DNA of 64,000 nt from Paenibacillus sp. JCM 10914. Lineage in GTDB: Bacteria; Bacillota; Bacilli; Paenibacillales; Paenibacillaceae. Position numbers and translations under genes: made by a program. The stretch covers positions 62,001 through 126,000 of the forward strand of contig NZ_BAZR01000013.1 of the NCBI RefSeq assembly GCF_001315105.1, in the 5' to 3' direction. Positions 1 through 8,477 of this stretch are shown piece after piece (position 1 is the first letter of the stretch; each line of letters opens with the position of its first letter). The notes beneath the pieces were generated by a model. That model ran no database searches, had not been told where the DNA came from, and saw only the letters and a list, made by a program, of their open reading frames with translations.

Positions 1-1
1 G

Positions 2-385
2 CTGAATATGAAGGGATATCGGGAACAGGTCGGCGTTGAACGATTTTATGACGAATTGTTGGATTCTTATCGCGCAGAAGGGGTTACAGCGGTTCAGACT
101 GAAAATGATCTAATCGCAGCTAATCTGCTGAACCTTTGTTTGGAACGAGGGATCCGTATTCCTGAGGATATATCAATTATTGGCTTTGATAATAATCCAG
201 TTACAGAGCATGTCATCATCCCGCTGACCACCGTCGAGCAGAATTTTTACGAGATTGGACGCCAAGCGGCTGAAAGTGTTGTTCAATGGCTGGAGCGAGG
301 AGTACAACCTTCTAGCCGAACGCTTGTCCCGGTCAAGCTAGTGGAGAGAGGTACAACAGCTGCGGCCCCGAATCTGAAAGTATAA
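2..385 (+). CDS. LacI/GalR-family transcriptional regulator, C-terminal part (cut by window edge)
   Basis: The frame is open from the left edge to the stop at 383-385, so the N-terminal helix-turn-helix and most of the effector domain are outside the window. The visible 127 residues carry the end of a periplasmic-binding-like effector domain. A stretch reading ENDLIAANLLN is followed by a GIRIPEDISIIGFDNN segment and a TTVEQNFYEIGRQAAE segment, the usual order in LacI/GalR proteins. The family represses sugar-use operons and is released by a sugar ligand. The target cannot be told from this fragment, because its neighbours to the left are not visible and the next gene on the right is unrelated. 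Confidence 0.85.
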   Translation: MNMKGYREQVGVERFYDELLDSYRAEGVTAVQTENDLIAANLLNLCLERGIRIPEDISIIGFDNNPVTEHVIIPLTTVEQNFYEIGRQAAESVVQWLERGVQPSSRTLVPVKLVERGTTAAAPNLKV

Positions 386-429
386 GTATTAGCAAGTATC
401 GAGTAAACCTGGTTGTGGATTGGGCAGCG

Positions 430-455
430 GCCCGTTCATCTGCAATCGGGTTTTT
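430..455 (+). terminator. possible weak terminator of the LacI-type gene
   Basis: A 5-bp GCCCG/CGGGT stem with a 12-base loop is followed directly by TTTTT. The stem is short, so this is a weak candidate, but it lies 45 bases after the stop codon. Confidence 0.35.
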
Positions 456-543
456 CTATGTCTCTTTACGAAACGAATAGTTACCGCTGTCGTATTATAC
501 AGACTAGACTTTACATACTGCTATCTGGAGAAGGTGTGAATAG

Positions 544-1386
544 GTGACAAGAAGACCGAAGAACAAATTGAAGCCTACACAAACATATACATATCAACGT
601 AAAAACCGAAAGTCACCGAAGAAGAAAAAATCCCGCAGCATGGGGCTGATTATCCTCGAAGCAATCGGATGGGTTATTCTACTTGGGGTGTTGCTTATCT
701 ATTCGAATACAAGCCGAGTTATATCCATCATTAAAAATGCTGAGCCTGTGGAACGTTTGACTGAAGACAAGACAGGCATTGTCAGAGTAGAAGGTGCTGC
801 GGTAAGTGAAAAGCTCATGACAGATGAAGGCATGCTGCGGCGGGAGTATGCTTTGCTGCAGAAGGAGCCATTCAACTGGACCTGCAGCCGCAGCGGTTGC
901 GATTATAAGATTGATGATTCAGAGTCGACGAAAATCTGGGGCGAAATGACTGTAAATGGAGTTCATATCAAGGCGGAGAGATATCAATTCTATTCGAACT
1001 GGCTGCCCCTGAATGCCGCAACGGTAGAAGACAATCATTTCTTCAATATCCATGAACGCACTTCTCCCCGTCCTCTCATCGAGGTAGATCAGAAGAGCAT
1101 GGCGTACGGATACCACGCCATTTCCCCTGGGGATTGGGTGACGGTGATCGGCGAGGCCAAGCAAGGCGAGCTGCAACCTATAGCGTTACCGGGTAACGAA
1201 GATATGCAATCTGTCATACTTATCGGCGATCATGTTGACCAAATGATATCGAAGGAGAAAGGGATTCGAACCAGATTTCTGATTGTGGGAATTGTAATTA
1301 TGCTGATGTTGCTGCCGACGAACATTGGAAGAGTAAGAAAGCTATATCGAAAAATCGAAACGAGAAGGGCTAGCAAACAAGGATAG
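544..1386 (+). CDS. membrane protein of unknown function, two transmembrane segments
   Basis: This 280-residue protein starts at GTG 544, behind a GGAGAAGG ribosome site. The N-terminal 32 residues are rich in Lys and Arg. A hydrophobic segment follows at about 34-53, then a long polar domain of about 190 residues with a CSRSGCDY cysteine pair, and a second hydrophobic segment at about 246-264 with a basic tail. The layout is two membrane helices flanking an extracellular domain. The central domain, which includes SPGDWVTVIGEA, loosely recalls the GIDE/MULAN-type domain found in some bacterial membrane proteins, but this is only a resemblance. It stands alone, with hairpins on both sides. Function unknown. 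Confidence 0.75.
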   Translation: MTRRPKNKLKPTQTYTYQRKNRKSPKKKKSRSMGLIILEAIGWVILLGVLLIYSNTSRVISIIKNAEPVERLTEDKTGIVRVEGAAVSEKLMTDEGMLRREYALLQKEPFNWTCSRSGCDYKIDDSESTKIWGEMTVNGVHIKAERYQFYSNWLPLNAATVEDNHFFNIHERTSPRPLIEVDQKSMAYGYHAISPGDWVTVIGEAKQGELQPIALPGNEDMQSVILIGDHVDQMISKEKGIRTRFLIVGIVIMLMLLPTNIGRVRKLYRKIETRRASKQG

Positions 1387-1411
1387 AAAAAACATATCCT
1401 TATGGAAACTC

Positions 1412-1447
1412 GCTTAACCCCGCCGACTTCGTTGGTGGGTTTTAAGC
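1412..1447. terminator. bidirectional terminator between convergent genes
   Basis: A GC-rich hairpin (AACCCCGCCGAC / GTTGGTGGGTTT, with two G-T pairs) is extended by GCTTAA/TTAAGC. It sits between the membrane protein gene and the Nudix gene on the opposite strand and can serve both. Confidence 0.7.
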
Positions 1448-1469
1448 TTGCTAACAGTTAATGCTTCAT

Positions 1470-2107
1470 CTAATCGTTTTCGCGCTGTTTAACTCGCTTT
1501 TGAATCATATCAATAATGGTCCGATAATACGATACGGGATGCGGCACCATATCCGTTATACCGATCTCCATATCGGTCGCTACCTTTTTCCCTTGCGAAT
1601 CAGTTCGAAACCCATGAACAGGGATCTTGTCTTTAGTACCCAGCCACAAAGAGGCGAAGTCCGCAACGCTTGCACTGAACATTCCGGATACTTCCTCAGG
1701 TTGAAGCACAAAATCATCGAGGCTCTGCGACATCGGGTACAAAAAGACGTGGGCGAATTCATTATCGATGAAGCATCTTTGGTCATCGTATATTTCTGCA
1801 CGCCAAGCGGTATCAAATCATCATAAGCGACATCGACCCCGATTTCTTCCTGAATCTCTCGTATGCCATCCATGACCGTCTCGGTGGCGAGCAGGTGTCC
1901 CGCGGCTGTAATGTCCAGCAGGTTCGGATGATCTTTTTTGTCCGTACTTCGCAGCTGTAGATAAATACGTTCGATTCCTTCTTCCTTTTTGATGAACCAG
2001 CACTGAAACGCCTCATGCCAGTGCCCCTGGCGATGGACCTCATCGCGAGTGGCAGTTCCGATGCGCCGATGGTCGCCATCGAACACGGCAAGAACCTCGC
2101 TTTCCAT
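1470..2107 (-). pseudogene. Nudix hydrolase, frameshifted near 1775
   Basis: The first frame (start 2107, behind GAGGGGGA) carries the N-terminal half with a Nudix box, GHLLATE...REIQEEIGV, in the form common in IPP-isomerase-like Nudix proteins. At about 1770-1780 the reading must move by one base to continue as DNEFAHVFLYPMSQS and on to the stop at 1470. The join restores an unbroken family pattern of about 212 residues, and one missing base explains it. Nudix enzymes split nucleoside diphosphates linked to another moiety. This subgroup is often annotated only as a NUDIX domain protein, and the substrate is unknown. The gene converges on the preceding membrane protein gene. Confidence 0.75.
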
Positions 2108-2279
2108 AACATCTCCCCCTCTAAAGCATACAAGTGTTAACGTACTTCATTATTTTAGCATGTCGTTCGCCTGTCTTCATGCTTGTGCTGAATGAAATTT
2201 GGACATCGCTGAAAGATCCATCTATCAGCTTATGAATCATTCGATATAAGTTAACGAAAAATAAATTATGTAAACTAAA

Positions 2280-2337
2280 TTCCACACTCAGAACGAAACG
2301 GGATATAATTGTATATTTGGGAAAACCTAACCTTAGG
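2280..2337 (+). promoter_or_regulatory. candidate promoter and small palindrome upstream of the type III polyketide operon
   Basis: The gap from 2108 to 2412 has no gene. It holds TATAAT at 2304-2309 with a poor -35 (TTCCAC at 2280). Just downstream lies the palindrome CCTAA-CC-TTAGG at 2326-2337, in a position where a repressor could sit. The rest of the gap is AT-rich and shows nothing else. Confidence 0.35.
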
Positions 2338-2412
2338 AAAATGAGGCTATCGGATTCAAATACTCTGCTAAGGGTAAACATGAATAATTGAAGCGATACA
2401 GGAGGTTAGGGT

Positions 2413-3569
2413 ATGAAACAACCGATGGAAAAGACAGATATCGCCATACTGGGCATGGGTACAGCACTGCCCGTGCATTCCGTTGCTCAGACTGACATTG
2501 CGAATCTCATTGCATCCACGCTGCAGGACAGACCGGATCTGGCTCGCTTTGCGCGAAGAGTATTTAAATCATGCGGGGTGGAGAAGCGTTATACGTGTGA
2601 ATCCAACTACTTGGACCCTGTGGAGGAATGCCGTTATCTGCCTACAGGTGATGAGTCCGTGATTCCAAGTACCGAAGAACGCATGAATACATACAAGCGA
2701 GAGGCGCTTCCGCTTGGGATTGAAGCCGCCGGCAAGGCGTTAAAAGATGCCGGAATCACCGCTCAGCGCATTACGCATATCATTACGGTCAGCTGTACCG
2801 GTCAATACCAGCCCGGACTCGATGTGATGTTGATCAAGCAACTCGGCTTATCCCCGCGCGTGAACCGGCTGCCATTAATATTTCAAGGATGTGCTGCAGG
2901 ACTTAAAGCGATCCAGATGGCTCGAGATGTCGTTCAAGGAGCACTGGCTCGCAAGTGTTGGTTGTTTGCGTAGAGTTATGCACGCTTCACTTTCAACCGG
3001 TTAAAGAGAGAGAAGCGTTGTTTGCAGCCTCGTTCTTCGGTGATGGAGCTTCAGCATGCGTGATTGGTCATCCAACATCTGTGACCACGGATTATCTGTC
3101 ACTGGGCGCTGGATACTCCGTTATCTTACCGGACTCCACCGAGGATATGACATGGGAGATCGGAAATACCGGCTTTGATCTGTTTTTATCACCTCGTATT
3201 CCGAAGCTGCTCGGCGTTCATTTGGAAGAAGAGCTGCATCATTTGCTTCAGGGTGATAAACTTCCGGAATTATGGGCAATTCATCCGGGAGGACGGGGGA
3301 TTGTCGACAGTGTTCAGGACGTGATGAAATTAACCGATGAGCAAACAAAATATAGCAGAGAGATTCTTCGAACTGCCGGTAATCTATCTTCGGTCACGAT
3401 TATGTTTGTATTGAACGCGATGCGCCAGGAAATGAAAGCGTTGAAATCAGCTTCAACTGACGGGGTTGCGATGGCTTTTGGACCGGGTCTTACCGCAGAG
3501 CTCATGCGCTTCAGCTATGTGAAAGCACATTCACCATTAGTGAAGGAGCAGGACCATGTCCTTCTTTAG
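2413..3569 (+). pseudogene. type III polyketide synthase (chalcone/stilbene synthase family), frameshifted near 2954
   Basis: Two frames join at about 2954 to give one protein of about 385 residues, the normal family length. The start ATG 2413 follows AGGAGG. The Cys-His-Asn triad is intact: the nucleophile in FQGCAAG (codon 2890), the His in WAIHPGG (codon 3282) and the Asn in GNLSS (codon 3381). A single missing base in the stretch around GCTCGCAAGTG explains the break. The family condenses malonyl-CoA units on a fatty acyl or aryl starter to give alkylpyrones, alkylresorcinols or related aromatics. The next two genes, a methyltransferase overlapping its end and an FAD oxidoreductase, suggest that the product is methylated and then oxidised or reduced. 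Confidence 0.85.
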
Positions 3570-4281
3570 GACGTTGTCCCATCGGGCGCAGGAAGATGAG
3601 CTAATGGATGACTTTTCCATGGGCGGAGAAGAATTAAGCGAGGCGCTGAAGCACTTGAGACGGTTGAATAAGATTTTTGCCGCAACGGGTCCAACCCTCG
3701 CTGGCGTTGAGAAATTATGGACATCCATCGGCTGCCCGACATCTCTTCGTATTCTGGATGTGGGGGCCGGTTCAGGGGATGTGAACCATAAGCTGTTAGA
3801 ATGGGCGGACAGTAAAGGGATACAGCTTCACATTACGCTTGTCGATATGACCGAGGAAGCGTGTGAAGAAGCCAGACGTTTATTTCGAAACGAGTCCAGA
3901 GTTCATGTCCTTCGTGCAGATGTCCGAGATTTACCGGAAGCGACGGCCGATATCGTAACCGGCTCGCAATTCGTTCACCATTTTGATGGGCAGCAGTTAG
4001 TGGATATCGTGTCCCATATGCTGCGAACTTCGAAACATGGCGTTGTCATTAGTGATATTCATCGTCACGTCGTCGCTTACACGGCGGTATGGATCACGAC
4101 GCGTATCATATCCCGAAATCGCTATATTCGGCATGATGGGCCGCTTTCCGTTGCAAAGGGCTTTAAAGGCAGGGACTGGCAAGAGCTGAAAAAACAATTG
4201 AATCACGAGTCGATGACCTACGAATGGAAGCCGTTATTTCGTTACTCAGTAGTTATTCCGAATCAGAGCTCAACTTCATGA
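3556..4281 (+). CDS. class I SAM-dependent methyltransferase of the polyketide operon
   Basis: This 241-residue protein starts at ATG 3556, inside the last codons of the polyketide synthase, with GGAG eight bases upstream. The overlap implies translational coupling. The SAM-binding motif I reads ILDVGAGSGD at about residues 67-76, followed by an acidic strand end (LVDMTEEA) and ADVRDLP, all typical of Rossmann-fold methyltransferases. The C-terminal part (RDWQELKKQL) is like proteins found beside type III synthases. It probably methylates the polyketide, on O or C. The exact substrate is not readable from sequence. Confidence 0.85.
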   Translation: MSFFRTLSHRAQEDELMDDFSMGGEELSEALKHLRRLNKIFAATGPTLAGVEKLWTSIGCPTSLRILDVGAGSGDVNHKLLEWADSKGIQLHITLVDMTEEACEEARRLFRNESRVHVLRADVRDLPEATADIVTGSQFVHHFDGQQLVDIVSHMLRTSKHGVVISDIHRHVVAYTAVWITTRIISRNRYIRHDGPLSVAKGFKGRDWQELKKQLNHESMTYEWKPLFRYSVVIPNQSSTS

Positions 4282-4330
4282 TGAGAACAAGGCAATTGTG
4301 TTGACAGCTGAAGGAAGTGGAGGTGTGCTT

Positions 4331-5482
4331 ATGTCTATGCAAATGGATGCCATTGTGATTGGTGCAGGAATAGCCGGAACAAGCTCTGCCTTACAGCTCG
4401 CCAGAGCAGGGCATCGGACTCTGTTATTGGATCGTCAGCAATTTCCTCGCCATAAGACATGTGGTGAATTCATGTCACCCGAGACAAGAGAAATGCTGGA
4501 ATACCTGGACATTTATCTGCTTGACAATGAAGTCAAGCCAAGTACGATGGACCATGCGAAGATCATCATGCCTTCAGGCGGAGAGATTGCAGCCCCGTTA
4601 CCTGGTCCGGCATATGGAATCAGTCGCTTTGAACTGGATCGTCTCCTGCATGAGCAGGCTACGGCAGCAGGTGTGCAGATCGCTACAAGAACAGCAGTTA
4701 CAGATATTAAGCAGCTTGGGGATCAGAGTTATGAAGTCATTACGCAGCAACAGGGCAAACCTGTGCATTACCGAGCCAAAGCTGTTATTGGAGCCTACGG
4801 CACCAAGAAACCTCGCGGCATTCCATATACGCAAGAAGAGCGTGACGACACGGTTTATGTCGGTGTCAAATCGCATTTTCAAGGAATTATGGTACCGTCT
4901 CGTGTGGAATTATACTTTTGCGATGGGGGCTATGTAGGAATCTCGCCGATCGAGGATGGTAAGGTCAACGTTGCCGCACTGCTAGCGCTGGACGTTGTTC
5001 AAGGAAGCGGAAAGTCGGTACCTGATATTCTGGAAGCGGCCACTCGTTCCAACATGTCCTTAAGGAAGAGAATGGAGGCTGGCACTCCCGTTCCGGGAAC
5101 GCAAGTATCCATCGCACCGCTTCGTTTGTCTGACACGCCTAACCCTTGGTCTGATTATCCCCATATCGGGGATGCCATGATGATGCTGCCTCCACTATGT
5201 GGAGATGGGATGTCGATTGCCCTGCGTTCTTCCTTATTATGCTCGCATTGGACTGACCGTTATCTTCTGGGGGAGATAGGTTATACGGAGTGGCAGGAGG
5301 GATACTCGAATGCAGCGAATCAGACGTTCACGCAGCTGCTAAAACGTGCCAGAAGAATTCAGAAGCTGGCCTTTGCCAAAACCAATCGCTTCTATCCAGG
5401 CATAGCCCGGGTAATTCCGGGTCTCGCATCGTACGTTATTAAATCCACTCGGTTATCGGAGTCAGGCTCATTGACACGGTAA
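4331..5482 (+). CDS. FAD-dependent oxidoreductase of the polyketide operon (geranylgeranyl-reductase-like)
   Basis: The protein has an N-terminal dinucleotide-binding motif VIGAGIAGTSSALQLARAG, then RQQFPRHKTCGEFMSPE, the arginine/cysteine-containing stretch typical of the geranylgeranyl reductase/halogenase-like flavoprotein group, and a GDAMMMLPPLCGDGMSIAL segment for the FAD ribityl chain. The frame is open from GTG 4298, but ATG 4331 has the clear GTGGAGGTG ribosome site, so about 383 residues are proposed. It is the third gene of the synthase-methyltransferase-oxidoreductase set and probably oxidises or reduces the polyketide core or its side chain. No membrane segment is obvious. Confidence 0.85.
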   Translation: MSMQMDAIVIGAGIAGTSSALQLARAGHRTLLLDRQQFPRHKTCGEFMSPETREMLEYLDIYLLDNEVKPSTMDHAKIIMPSGGEIAAPLPGPAYGISRFELDRLLHEQATAAGVQIATRTAVTDIKQLGDQSYEVITQQQGKPVHYRAKAVIGAYGTKKPRGIPYTQEERDDTVYVGVKSHFQGIMVPSRVELYFCDGGYVGISPIEDGKVNVAALLALDVVQGSGKSVPDILEAATRSNMSLRKRMEAGTPVPGTQVSIAPLRLSDTPNPWSDYPHIGDAMMMLPPLCGDGMSIALRSSLLCSHWTDRYLLGEIGYTEWQEGYSNAANQTFTQLLKRARRIQKLAFAKTNRFYPGIARVIPGLASYVIKSTRLSESGSLTR

Positions 5483-5499
5483 TGACAATCATTCATGAT

Positions 5500-5526
5500 A
5501 AACCCGCTGCATCAGCGGGTTTATTT
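5500..5526. terminator. bidirectional terminator between polyketide operon and recombinase
   Basis: A perfect 10-bp stem AAACCCGCTG/CAGCGGGTTT has a three-base loop and T-rich flanks on both strands. It separates the convergent operon and recombinase gene. Confidence 0.9.
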
Positions 5527-5544
5527 GTGTTTGTCACCGTTCAT

Positions 5545-6498
5545 TCATCCCAGATGCATGGGTCCCCCTCTGGTAGCGTAAGAATGCGGAATAGCCGGAC
5601 GAATCTTGTTCATTGCACGTTCCTTGGTCTCATCTAATACATGCGTATAGATTTGTGTCGTGGAGATATCTTCGTGTCCGAGAAGTTCTTGTACGGCACG
5701 CAGATCGGCTCCGTTACGCAGCAGTTCCGTAGCAAATGAATGCCTCAATTTGTGGGCGGACAACGATTGCCCGGATAACTGCGGGTATTGCTCGGTCATC
5801 ACGGCAAATGTCTTCTCGGCAATCGTCTGGACCATGCGCTTGCTGATTCGCCGACGAAACTGGGAGATGAAGAAGGCATTCTCCTTCATATTATGGGGAA
5901 CAATGCGATCAGCCAAATACAATTGTAACAGATGATTCATTTCGGTGGGGAGGGGGATATACCTCCATTTATTTCCTTTTCCAAGGACGCCGATATGGGA
6001 GTTCTCCTGATCGAAATCCGGCACGTTGAGCTTTACGATCTCGCTAACGCGAAGACCTGCATACGCCATAAGCGCGATGATGGCAACATCCCGGGTTATG
6101 TACCGGCCGTGAACCCATTCCAGGCAAGCATCCAGGAACTGTTTTTGCAGATAGGTAGGTTGACGATTCTTCTCGACCTTGGCTTTCTCGATCTCCATCG
6201 CTGGATTATGGGTTGCTATTTTAAACCGCATTAACACTTTGTAGAAGAGGCGGATAGCCGATTGGCAACGGTTCCGATAGCGAGCGCCAGCGCCGCCTTC
6301 CCGGATTTCGGTGAGATAATACATCACATCAATGTCGGTCACATCCGTAATCGGTTTGCCATGCAGCGCTATGAGAAAATGCTTGATGTCGTGCAGATAT
6401 CCGTTCTGCGTATCTTTGGAATATTCACGATCTTTCATATAGGAGATGAATAGCTTCATTTCACGATCATATTGCTCAAAAACTTCGGTATATTTCAT
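5545..6498 (-). CDS. tyrosine recombinase, XerC/XerD-like
   Basis: This 317-residue protein has an N-terminal SAM-like core-binding domain (about 15-95) and a C-terminal catalytic domain. The full catalytic set is visible: Arg150 in AGLRVSE, Lys174 in GKGNKWR, His249 and Arg252 in SAHKLRHSF, His275 in LLGHEDI and the nucleophile Tyr284 in TTQIYTHV. Such enzymes resolve chromosome dimers or move or invert DNA. There is no integrated element, att-like repeat or mobile gene around it, and Bacillota often carry several Xer-like paralogues, so a housekeeping or orphan role is likely. Its promoter overlaps a long palindrome (see 6531-6571). Confidence 0.9.
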   Translation of the reverse strand: MKYTEVFEQYDREMKLFISYMKDREYSKDTQNGYLHDIKHFLIALHGKPITDVTDIDVMYYLTEIREGGAGARYRNRCQSAIRLFYKVLMRFKIATHNPAMEIEKAKVEKNRQPTYLQKQFLDACLEWVHGRYITRDVAIIALMAYAGLRVSEIVKLNVPDFDQENSHIGVLGKGNKWRYIPLPTEMNHLLQLYLADRIVPHNMKENAFFISQFRRRISKRMVQTIAEKTFAVMTEQYPQLSGQSLSAHKLRHSFATELLRNGADLRAVQELLGHEDISTTQIYTHVLDETKERAMNKIRPAIPHSYATRGGPMHLG

Positions 6499-6530
6499 AA
6501 GCCTCGCACCAGTCCAATCGATTTGAATCG

Positions 6531-6571
6531 AAATTGCATTAAATATAGATTTAATGCAATTTAATTATAGC
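6531..6571 (-). promoter_or_regulatory. extended -10 promoter with 14-bp inverted-repeat operator for the recombinase gene
   Basis: Read on the minus strand, TGCTATAAT gives an extended -10 at 6574-6566. Directly downstream, where transcription would start, lies a perfect inverted repeat with arms AAATTGCATTAAAT (6531-6544) and ATTTAATGCAATTT (6549-6562) and a 4-base spacer. It is not followed by a T run and does not look like a terminator. A dimeric repressor site is the simplest reading; the regulator is unknown. Confidence 0.6.
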
Positions 6572-6692
6572 AGAATGGAGCGTTATGAAGAAGAGAAGGG
6601 GGTATAGCAGGAGCTAATTTGTTCATAGAGAATTAACATATAAGAAGGTAGATACTGCAGCCTGCAGAATGAGAAACAAGGAGAACGAAGTC

Positions 6693-7613
6693 ATGAATAA
6701 GCATTACGAGTTTAAGCGAGATGAGATGGAACAGTTTATCCAGCGCTTTGGTGAAGATTTGTATGAGCAAGTCCAACGGGTCCTGGACATCTATGCGGAA
6801 AAGTGGAAGTTGAGCGCGTTTGACTTTATTCCTTCCTACTCTGCAAATTTGGTGTTTACATGCCATGCAGAGGAATACGGTTATGCCGTTCTGAAAGTAA
6901 GCGGTGTCGCTTCGGATAGCATCCATACAGAATATCATACGCTGCGTGAATACAGTGGTGGACGATTCTGTCAGGTATACGAGGCTGATCTGGCAGCCGG
7001 GATTATGCTGGAAGAAGGTATACAACCAGGTGATGCACTGCGAGCCGAGGCTTCGCTGGATGCAAGGCTGTCCGTGTTTAGTCATCTTTATCGGGATATG
7101 CATAACAAACCGGCGAATGCCGATATCTATCCAACGTACATGCACTGGGTCGACAACATAACAGCCTACATGGGCACGCGTGCGGATTGTGCAGAGTTGC
7201 ATCAATACATGCTGCGGGCCAATGAAGTATGTCGGTCCGTTTCTGCTCAGTACTCGAACAATGTGCTGCTTCATGGCGATTTCCATCACGATAATATACT
7301 GCGTGCTAATGATGGGACGTATAAGATTATCGATCCCAAAGGAGTTATCGGCGATCCTGTCTGGGATGTTCCGCGTTTTATTCTCAATGAATTCGAGGAT
7401 GACATTACACCAGCGTTGTATGAGAAGATCAGCTATATTATCAACGTACTCGAAGGAAGCCTTCATGTTCCGAATGAAGTGATTAAGCGATGCCTCTTCG
7501 TAGAAACCGCGATGGGATCATGCTGGAGTGTGGAGGACGGTGCAACGCCTAAGGAATGCAACGCTTTACTCGAACGTGTAGTTTTCGCAGCCAAGCTCGC
7601 TGGCGAGTTATGA
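6693..7613 (+). CDS. aminoglycoside/hydroxyurea phosphotransferase-family kinase
   Basis: This 306-residue kinase-fold protein starts at ATG 6693 behind AAGGAG; an upstream in-frame ATG at 6669 lacks a good ribosome site. The kinase core reads LLHGDFHHDNIL, with catalytic Asp196 and Asn201, followed by KIIDPKG with the metal-binding Asp214. The HGDFHHDN and DPKG motifs match the APH(6)/streptomycin 6-kinase group of small-molecule kinases. Such chromosomal genes may phosphorylate aminoglycosides or a metabolite; resistance cannot be claimed from sequence. The gene stands alone and is followed by a terminator hairpin. Confidence 0.8.
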   Translation: MNKHYEFKRDEMEQFIQRFGEDLYEQVQRVLDIYAEKWKLSAFDFIPSYSANLVFTCHAEEYGYAVLKVSGVASDSIHTEYHTLREYSGGRFCQVYEADLAAGIMLEEGIQPGDALRAEASLDARLSVFSHLYRDMHNKPANADIYPTYMHWVDNITAYMGTRADCAELHQYMLRANEVCRSVSAQYSNNVLLHGDFHHDNILRANDGTYKIIDPKGVIGDPVWDVPRFILNEFEDDITPALYEKISYIINVLEGSLHVPNEVIKRCLFVETAMGSCWSVEDGATPKECNALLERVVFAAKLAGEL

Positions 7614-7635
7614 AGATGATCATGTAGATGAACGA

Positions 7636-7659
7636 AAAGCTGCCCAAGCGGGCAGCTTT
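7636..7659. terminator. bidirectional terminator
   Basis: A perfect 10-bp stem AAAGCTGCCC/GGGCAGCTTT has loop AAGC. It lies between the kinase gene and the convergent DUF1796 gene. Confidence 0.8.
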
Positions 7660-7682
7660 CAGGGGCGGGCGATCATAACGTT

Positions 7683-8366
7683 TCAGCTCCAATGTCCGGT
7701 TAGACGCAAGCCCAAATATGCATAATTCCACACATTCAAATCATTCGGACGATCGAGCGGAACTTGAAGTGTGCTAATGCCATCAAAGCCCCAATCGATT
7801 TCTTGAACATAGGTCATACCTTCAATGGGTTGCATAAACAATACGTTGCACGTGCCAGAAACGAAAGGGGATAAGGCAGCGTGGAGCTCAACGGCCTCTT
7901 GGGGGTTTACAGGACCCCATCTTACGAATAACACAGATGAACTGTTCTTAAGGACATCATAGAATCTACGGATTCTTTCTTGCAACTTGGCTTTGTATGA
8001 ATCGTACGTCTCCGTCCAGTCTCGGTTGGGCCGCACCGGGAAGTCATGCACGGATATTACATTGTACCACGTATCTAGTATGAAATGAGCGTCGTCATGC
8101 GCCTGTCCAGCCTGATTGGGGCTAGCAATGCCATCCTCCAAATAAGCGGAGGTGCCATCAATCTTCTTGATACGCTCAAGGTCCATGAAGCCGTCGAAAT
8201 GGTTGCTGATTAACCGTGTTACATCGGGAAGCGAATTCGAGATCATCCAGTCCAGCGGGAACGAGAATCGTCGCAATTGATGCTGGCGCAAATAGATGGA
8301 TGGACCGCACCAGGATCCCAAACCAATGATAACATCGTAGGCGCGTTTGATATTTAGCAGTTCCAT
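7683..8366 (-). CDS. DUF1796 family putative cysteine peptidase
   Basis: This protein of about 227 residues is recognised by its N-terminal IIGLGSWCGPSIYLRQHQLRR stretch followed by FSFPLDWMIS, the hallmark of DUF1796 proteins, which are predicted papain-like cysteine peptidases. The WCGP cysteine is the likely nucleophile, and a later His (SVHDFPV) and acidic residues could complete the site. ATG 8366 has GAGGTG at a good distance; the open frame reaches a GTG nine bases upstream. The real activity of the family is not established. It is followed downstream on the minus strand only by the shared terminator. No partner gene is evident. Confidence 0.75.
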   Translation of the reverse strand: MELLNIKRAYDVIIGLGSWCGPSIYLRQHQLRRFSFPLDWMISNSLPDVTRLISNHFDGFMDLERIKKIDGTSAYLEDGIASPNQAGQAHDDAHFILDTWYNVISVHDFPVRPNRDWTETYDSYKAKLQERIRRFYDVLKNSSSVLFVRWGPVNPQEAVELHAALSPFVSGTCNVLFMQPIEGMTYVQEIDWGFDGISTLQVPLDRPNDLNVWNYAYLGLRLTGHWS

Positions 8367-8477
8367 ACTTGTCACCTCGCGGTCATATGAATCTACTCCT
8401 ATCGTATGCGGCCTTATATTAAGATGTATAGTTATACATGGCTAATAAAACGCCTATTTAAGCAAGCGTCCGTTGGG

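Noticed and set aside
5545..6498. Tyrosine recombinase as the integrase of a mobile element
   Set aside because: No att-like direct repeats, tRNA gene, phage or conjugation genes are near, and the protein looks like a Xer-type enzyme.
6633..7466. 277-codon open frame on the minus strand opposite the phosphotransferase gene
   Set aside because: It is rich in His, Cys, Arg and Ile in an unnatural pattern, has no ribosome site and lies wholly antisense to a clear kinase gene with HGDFHHDN and DPKG.
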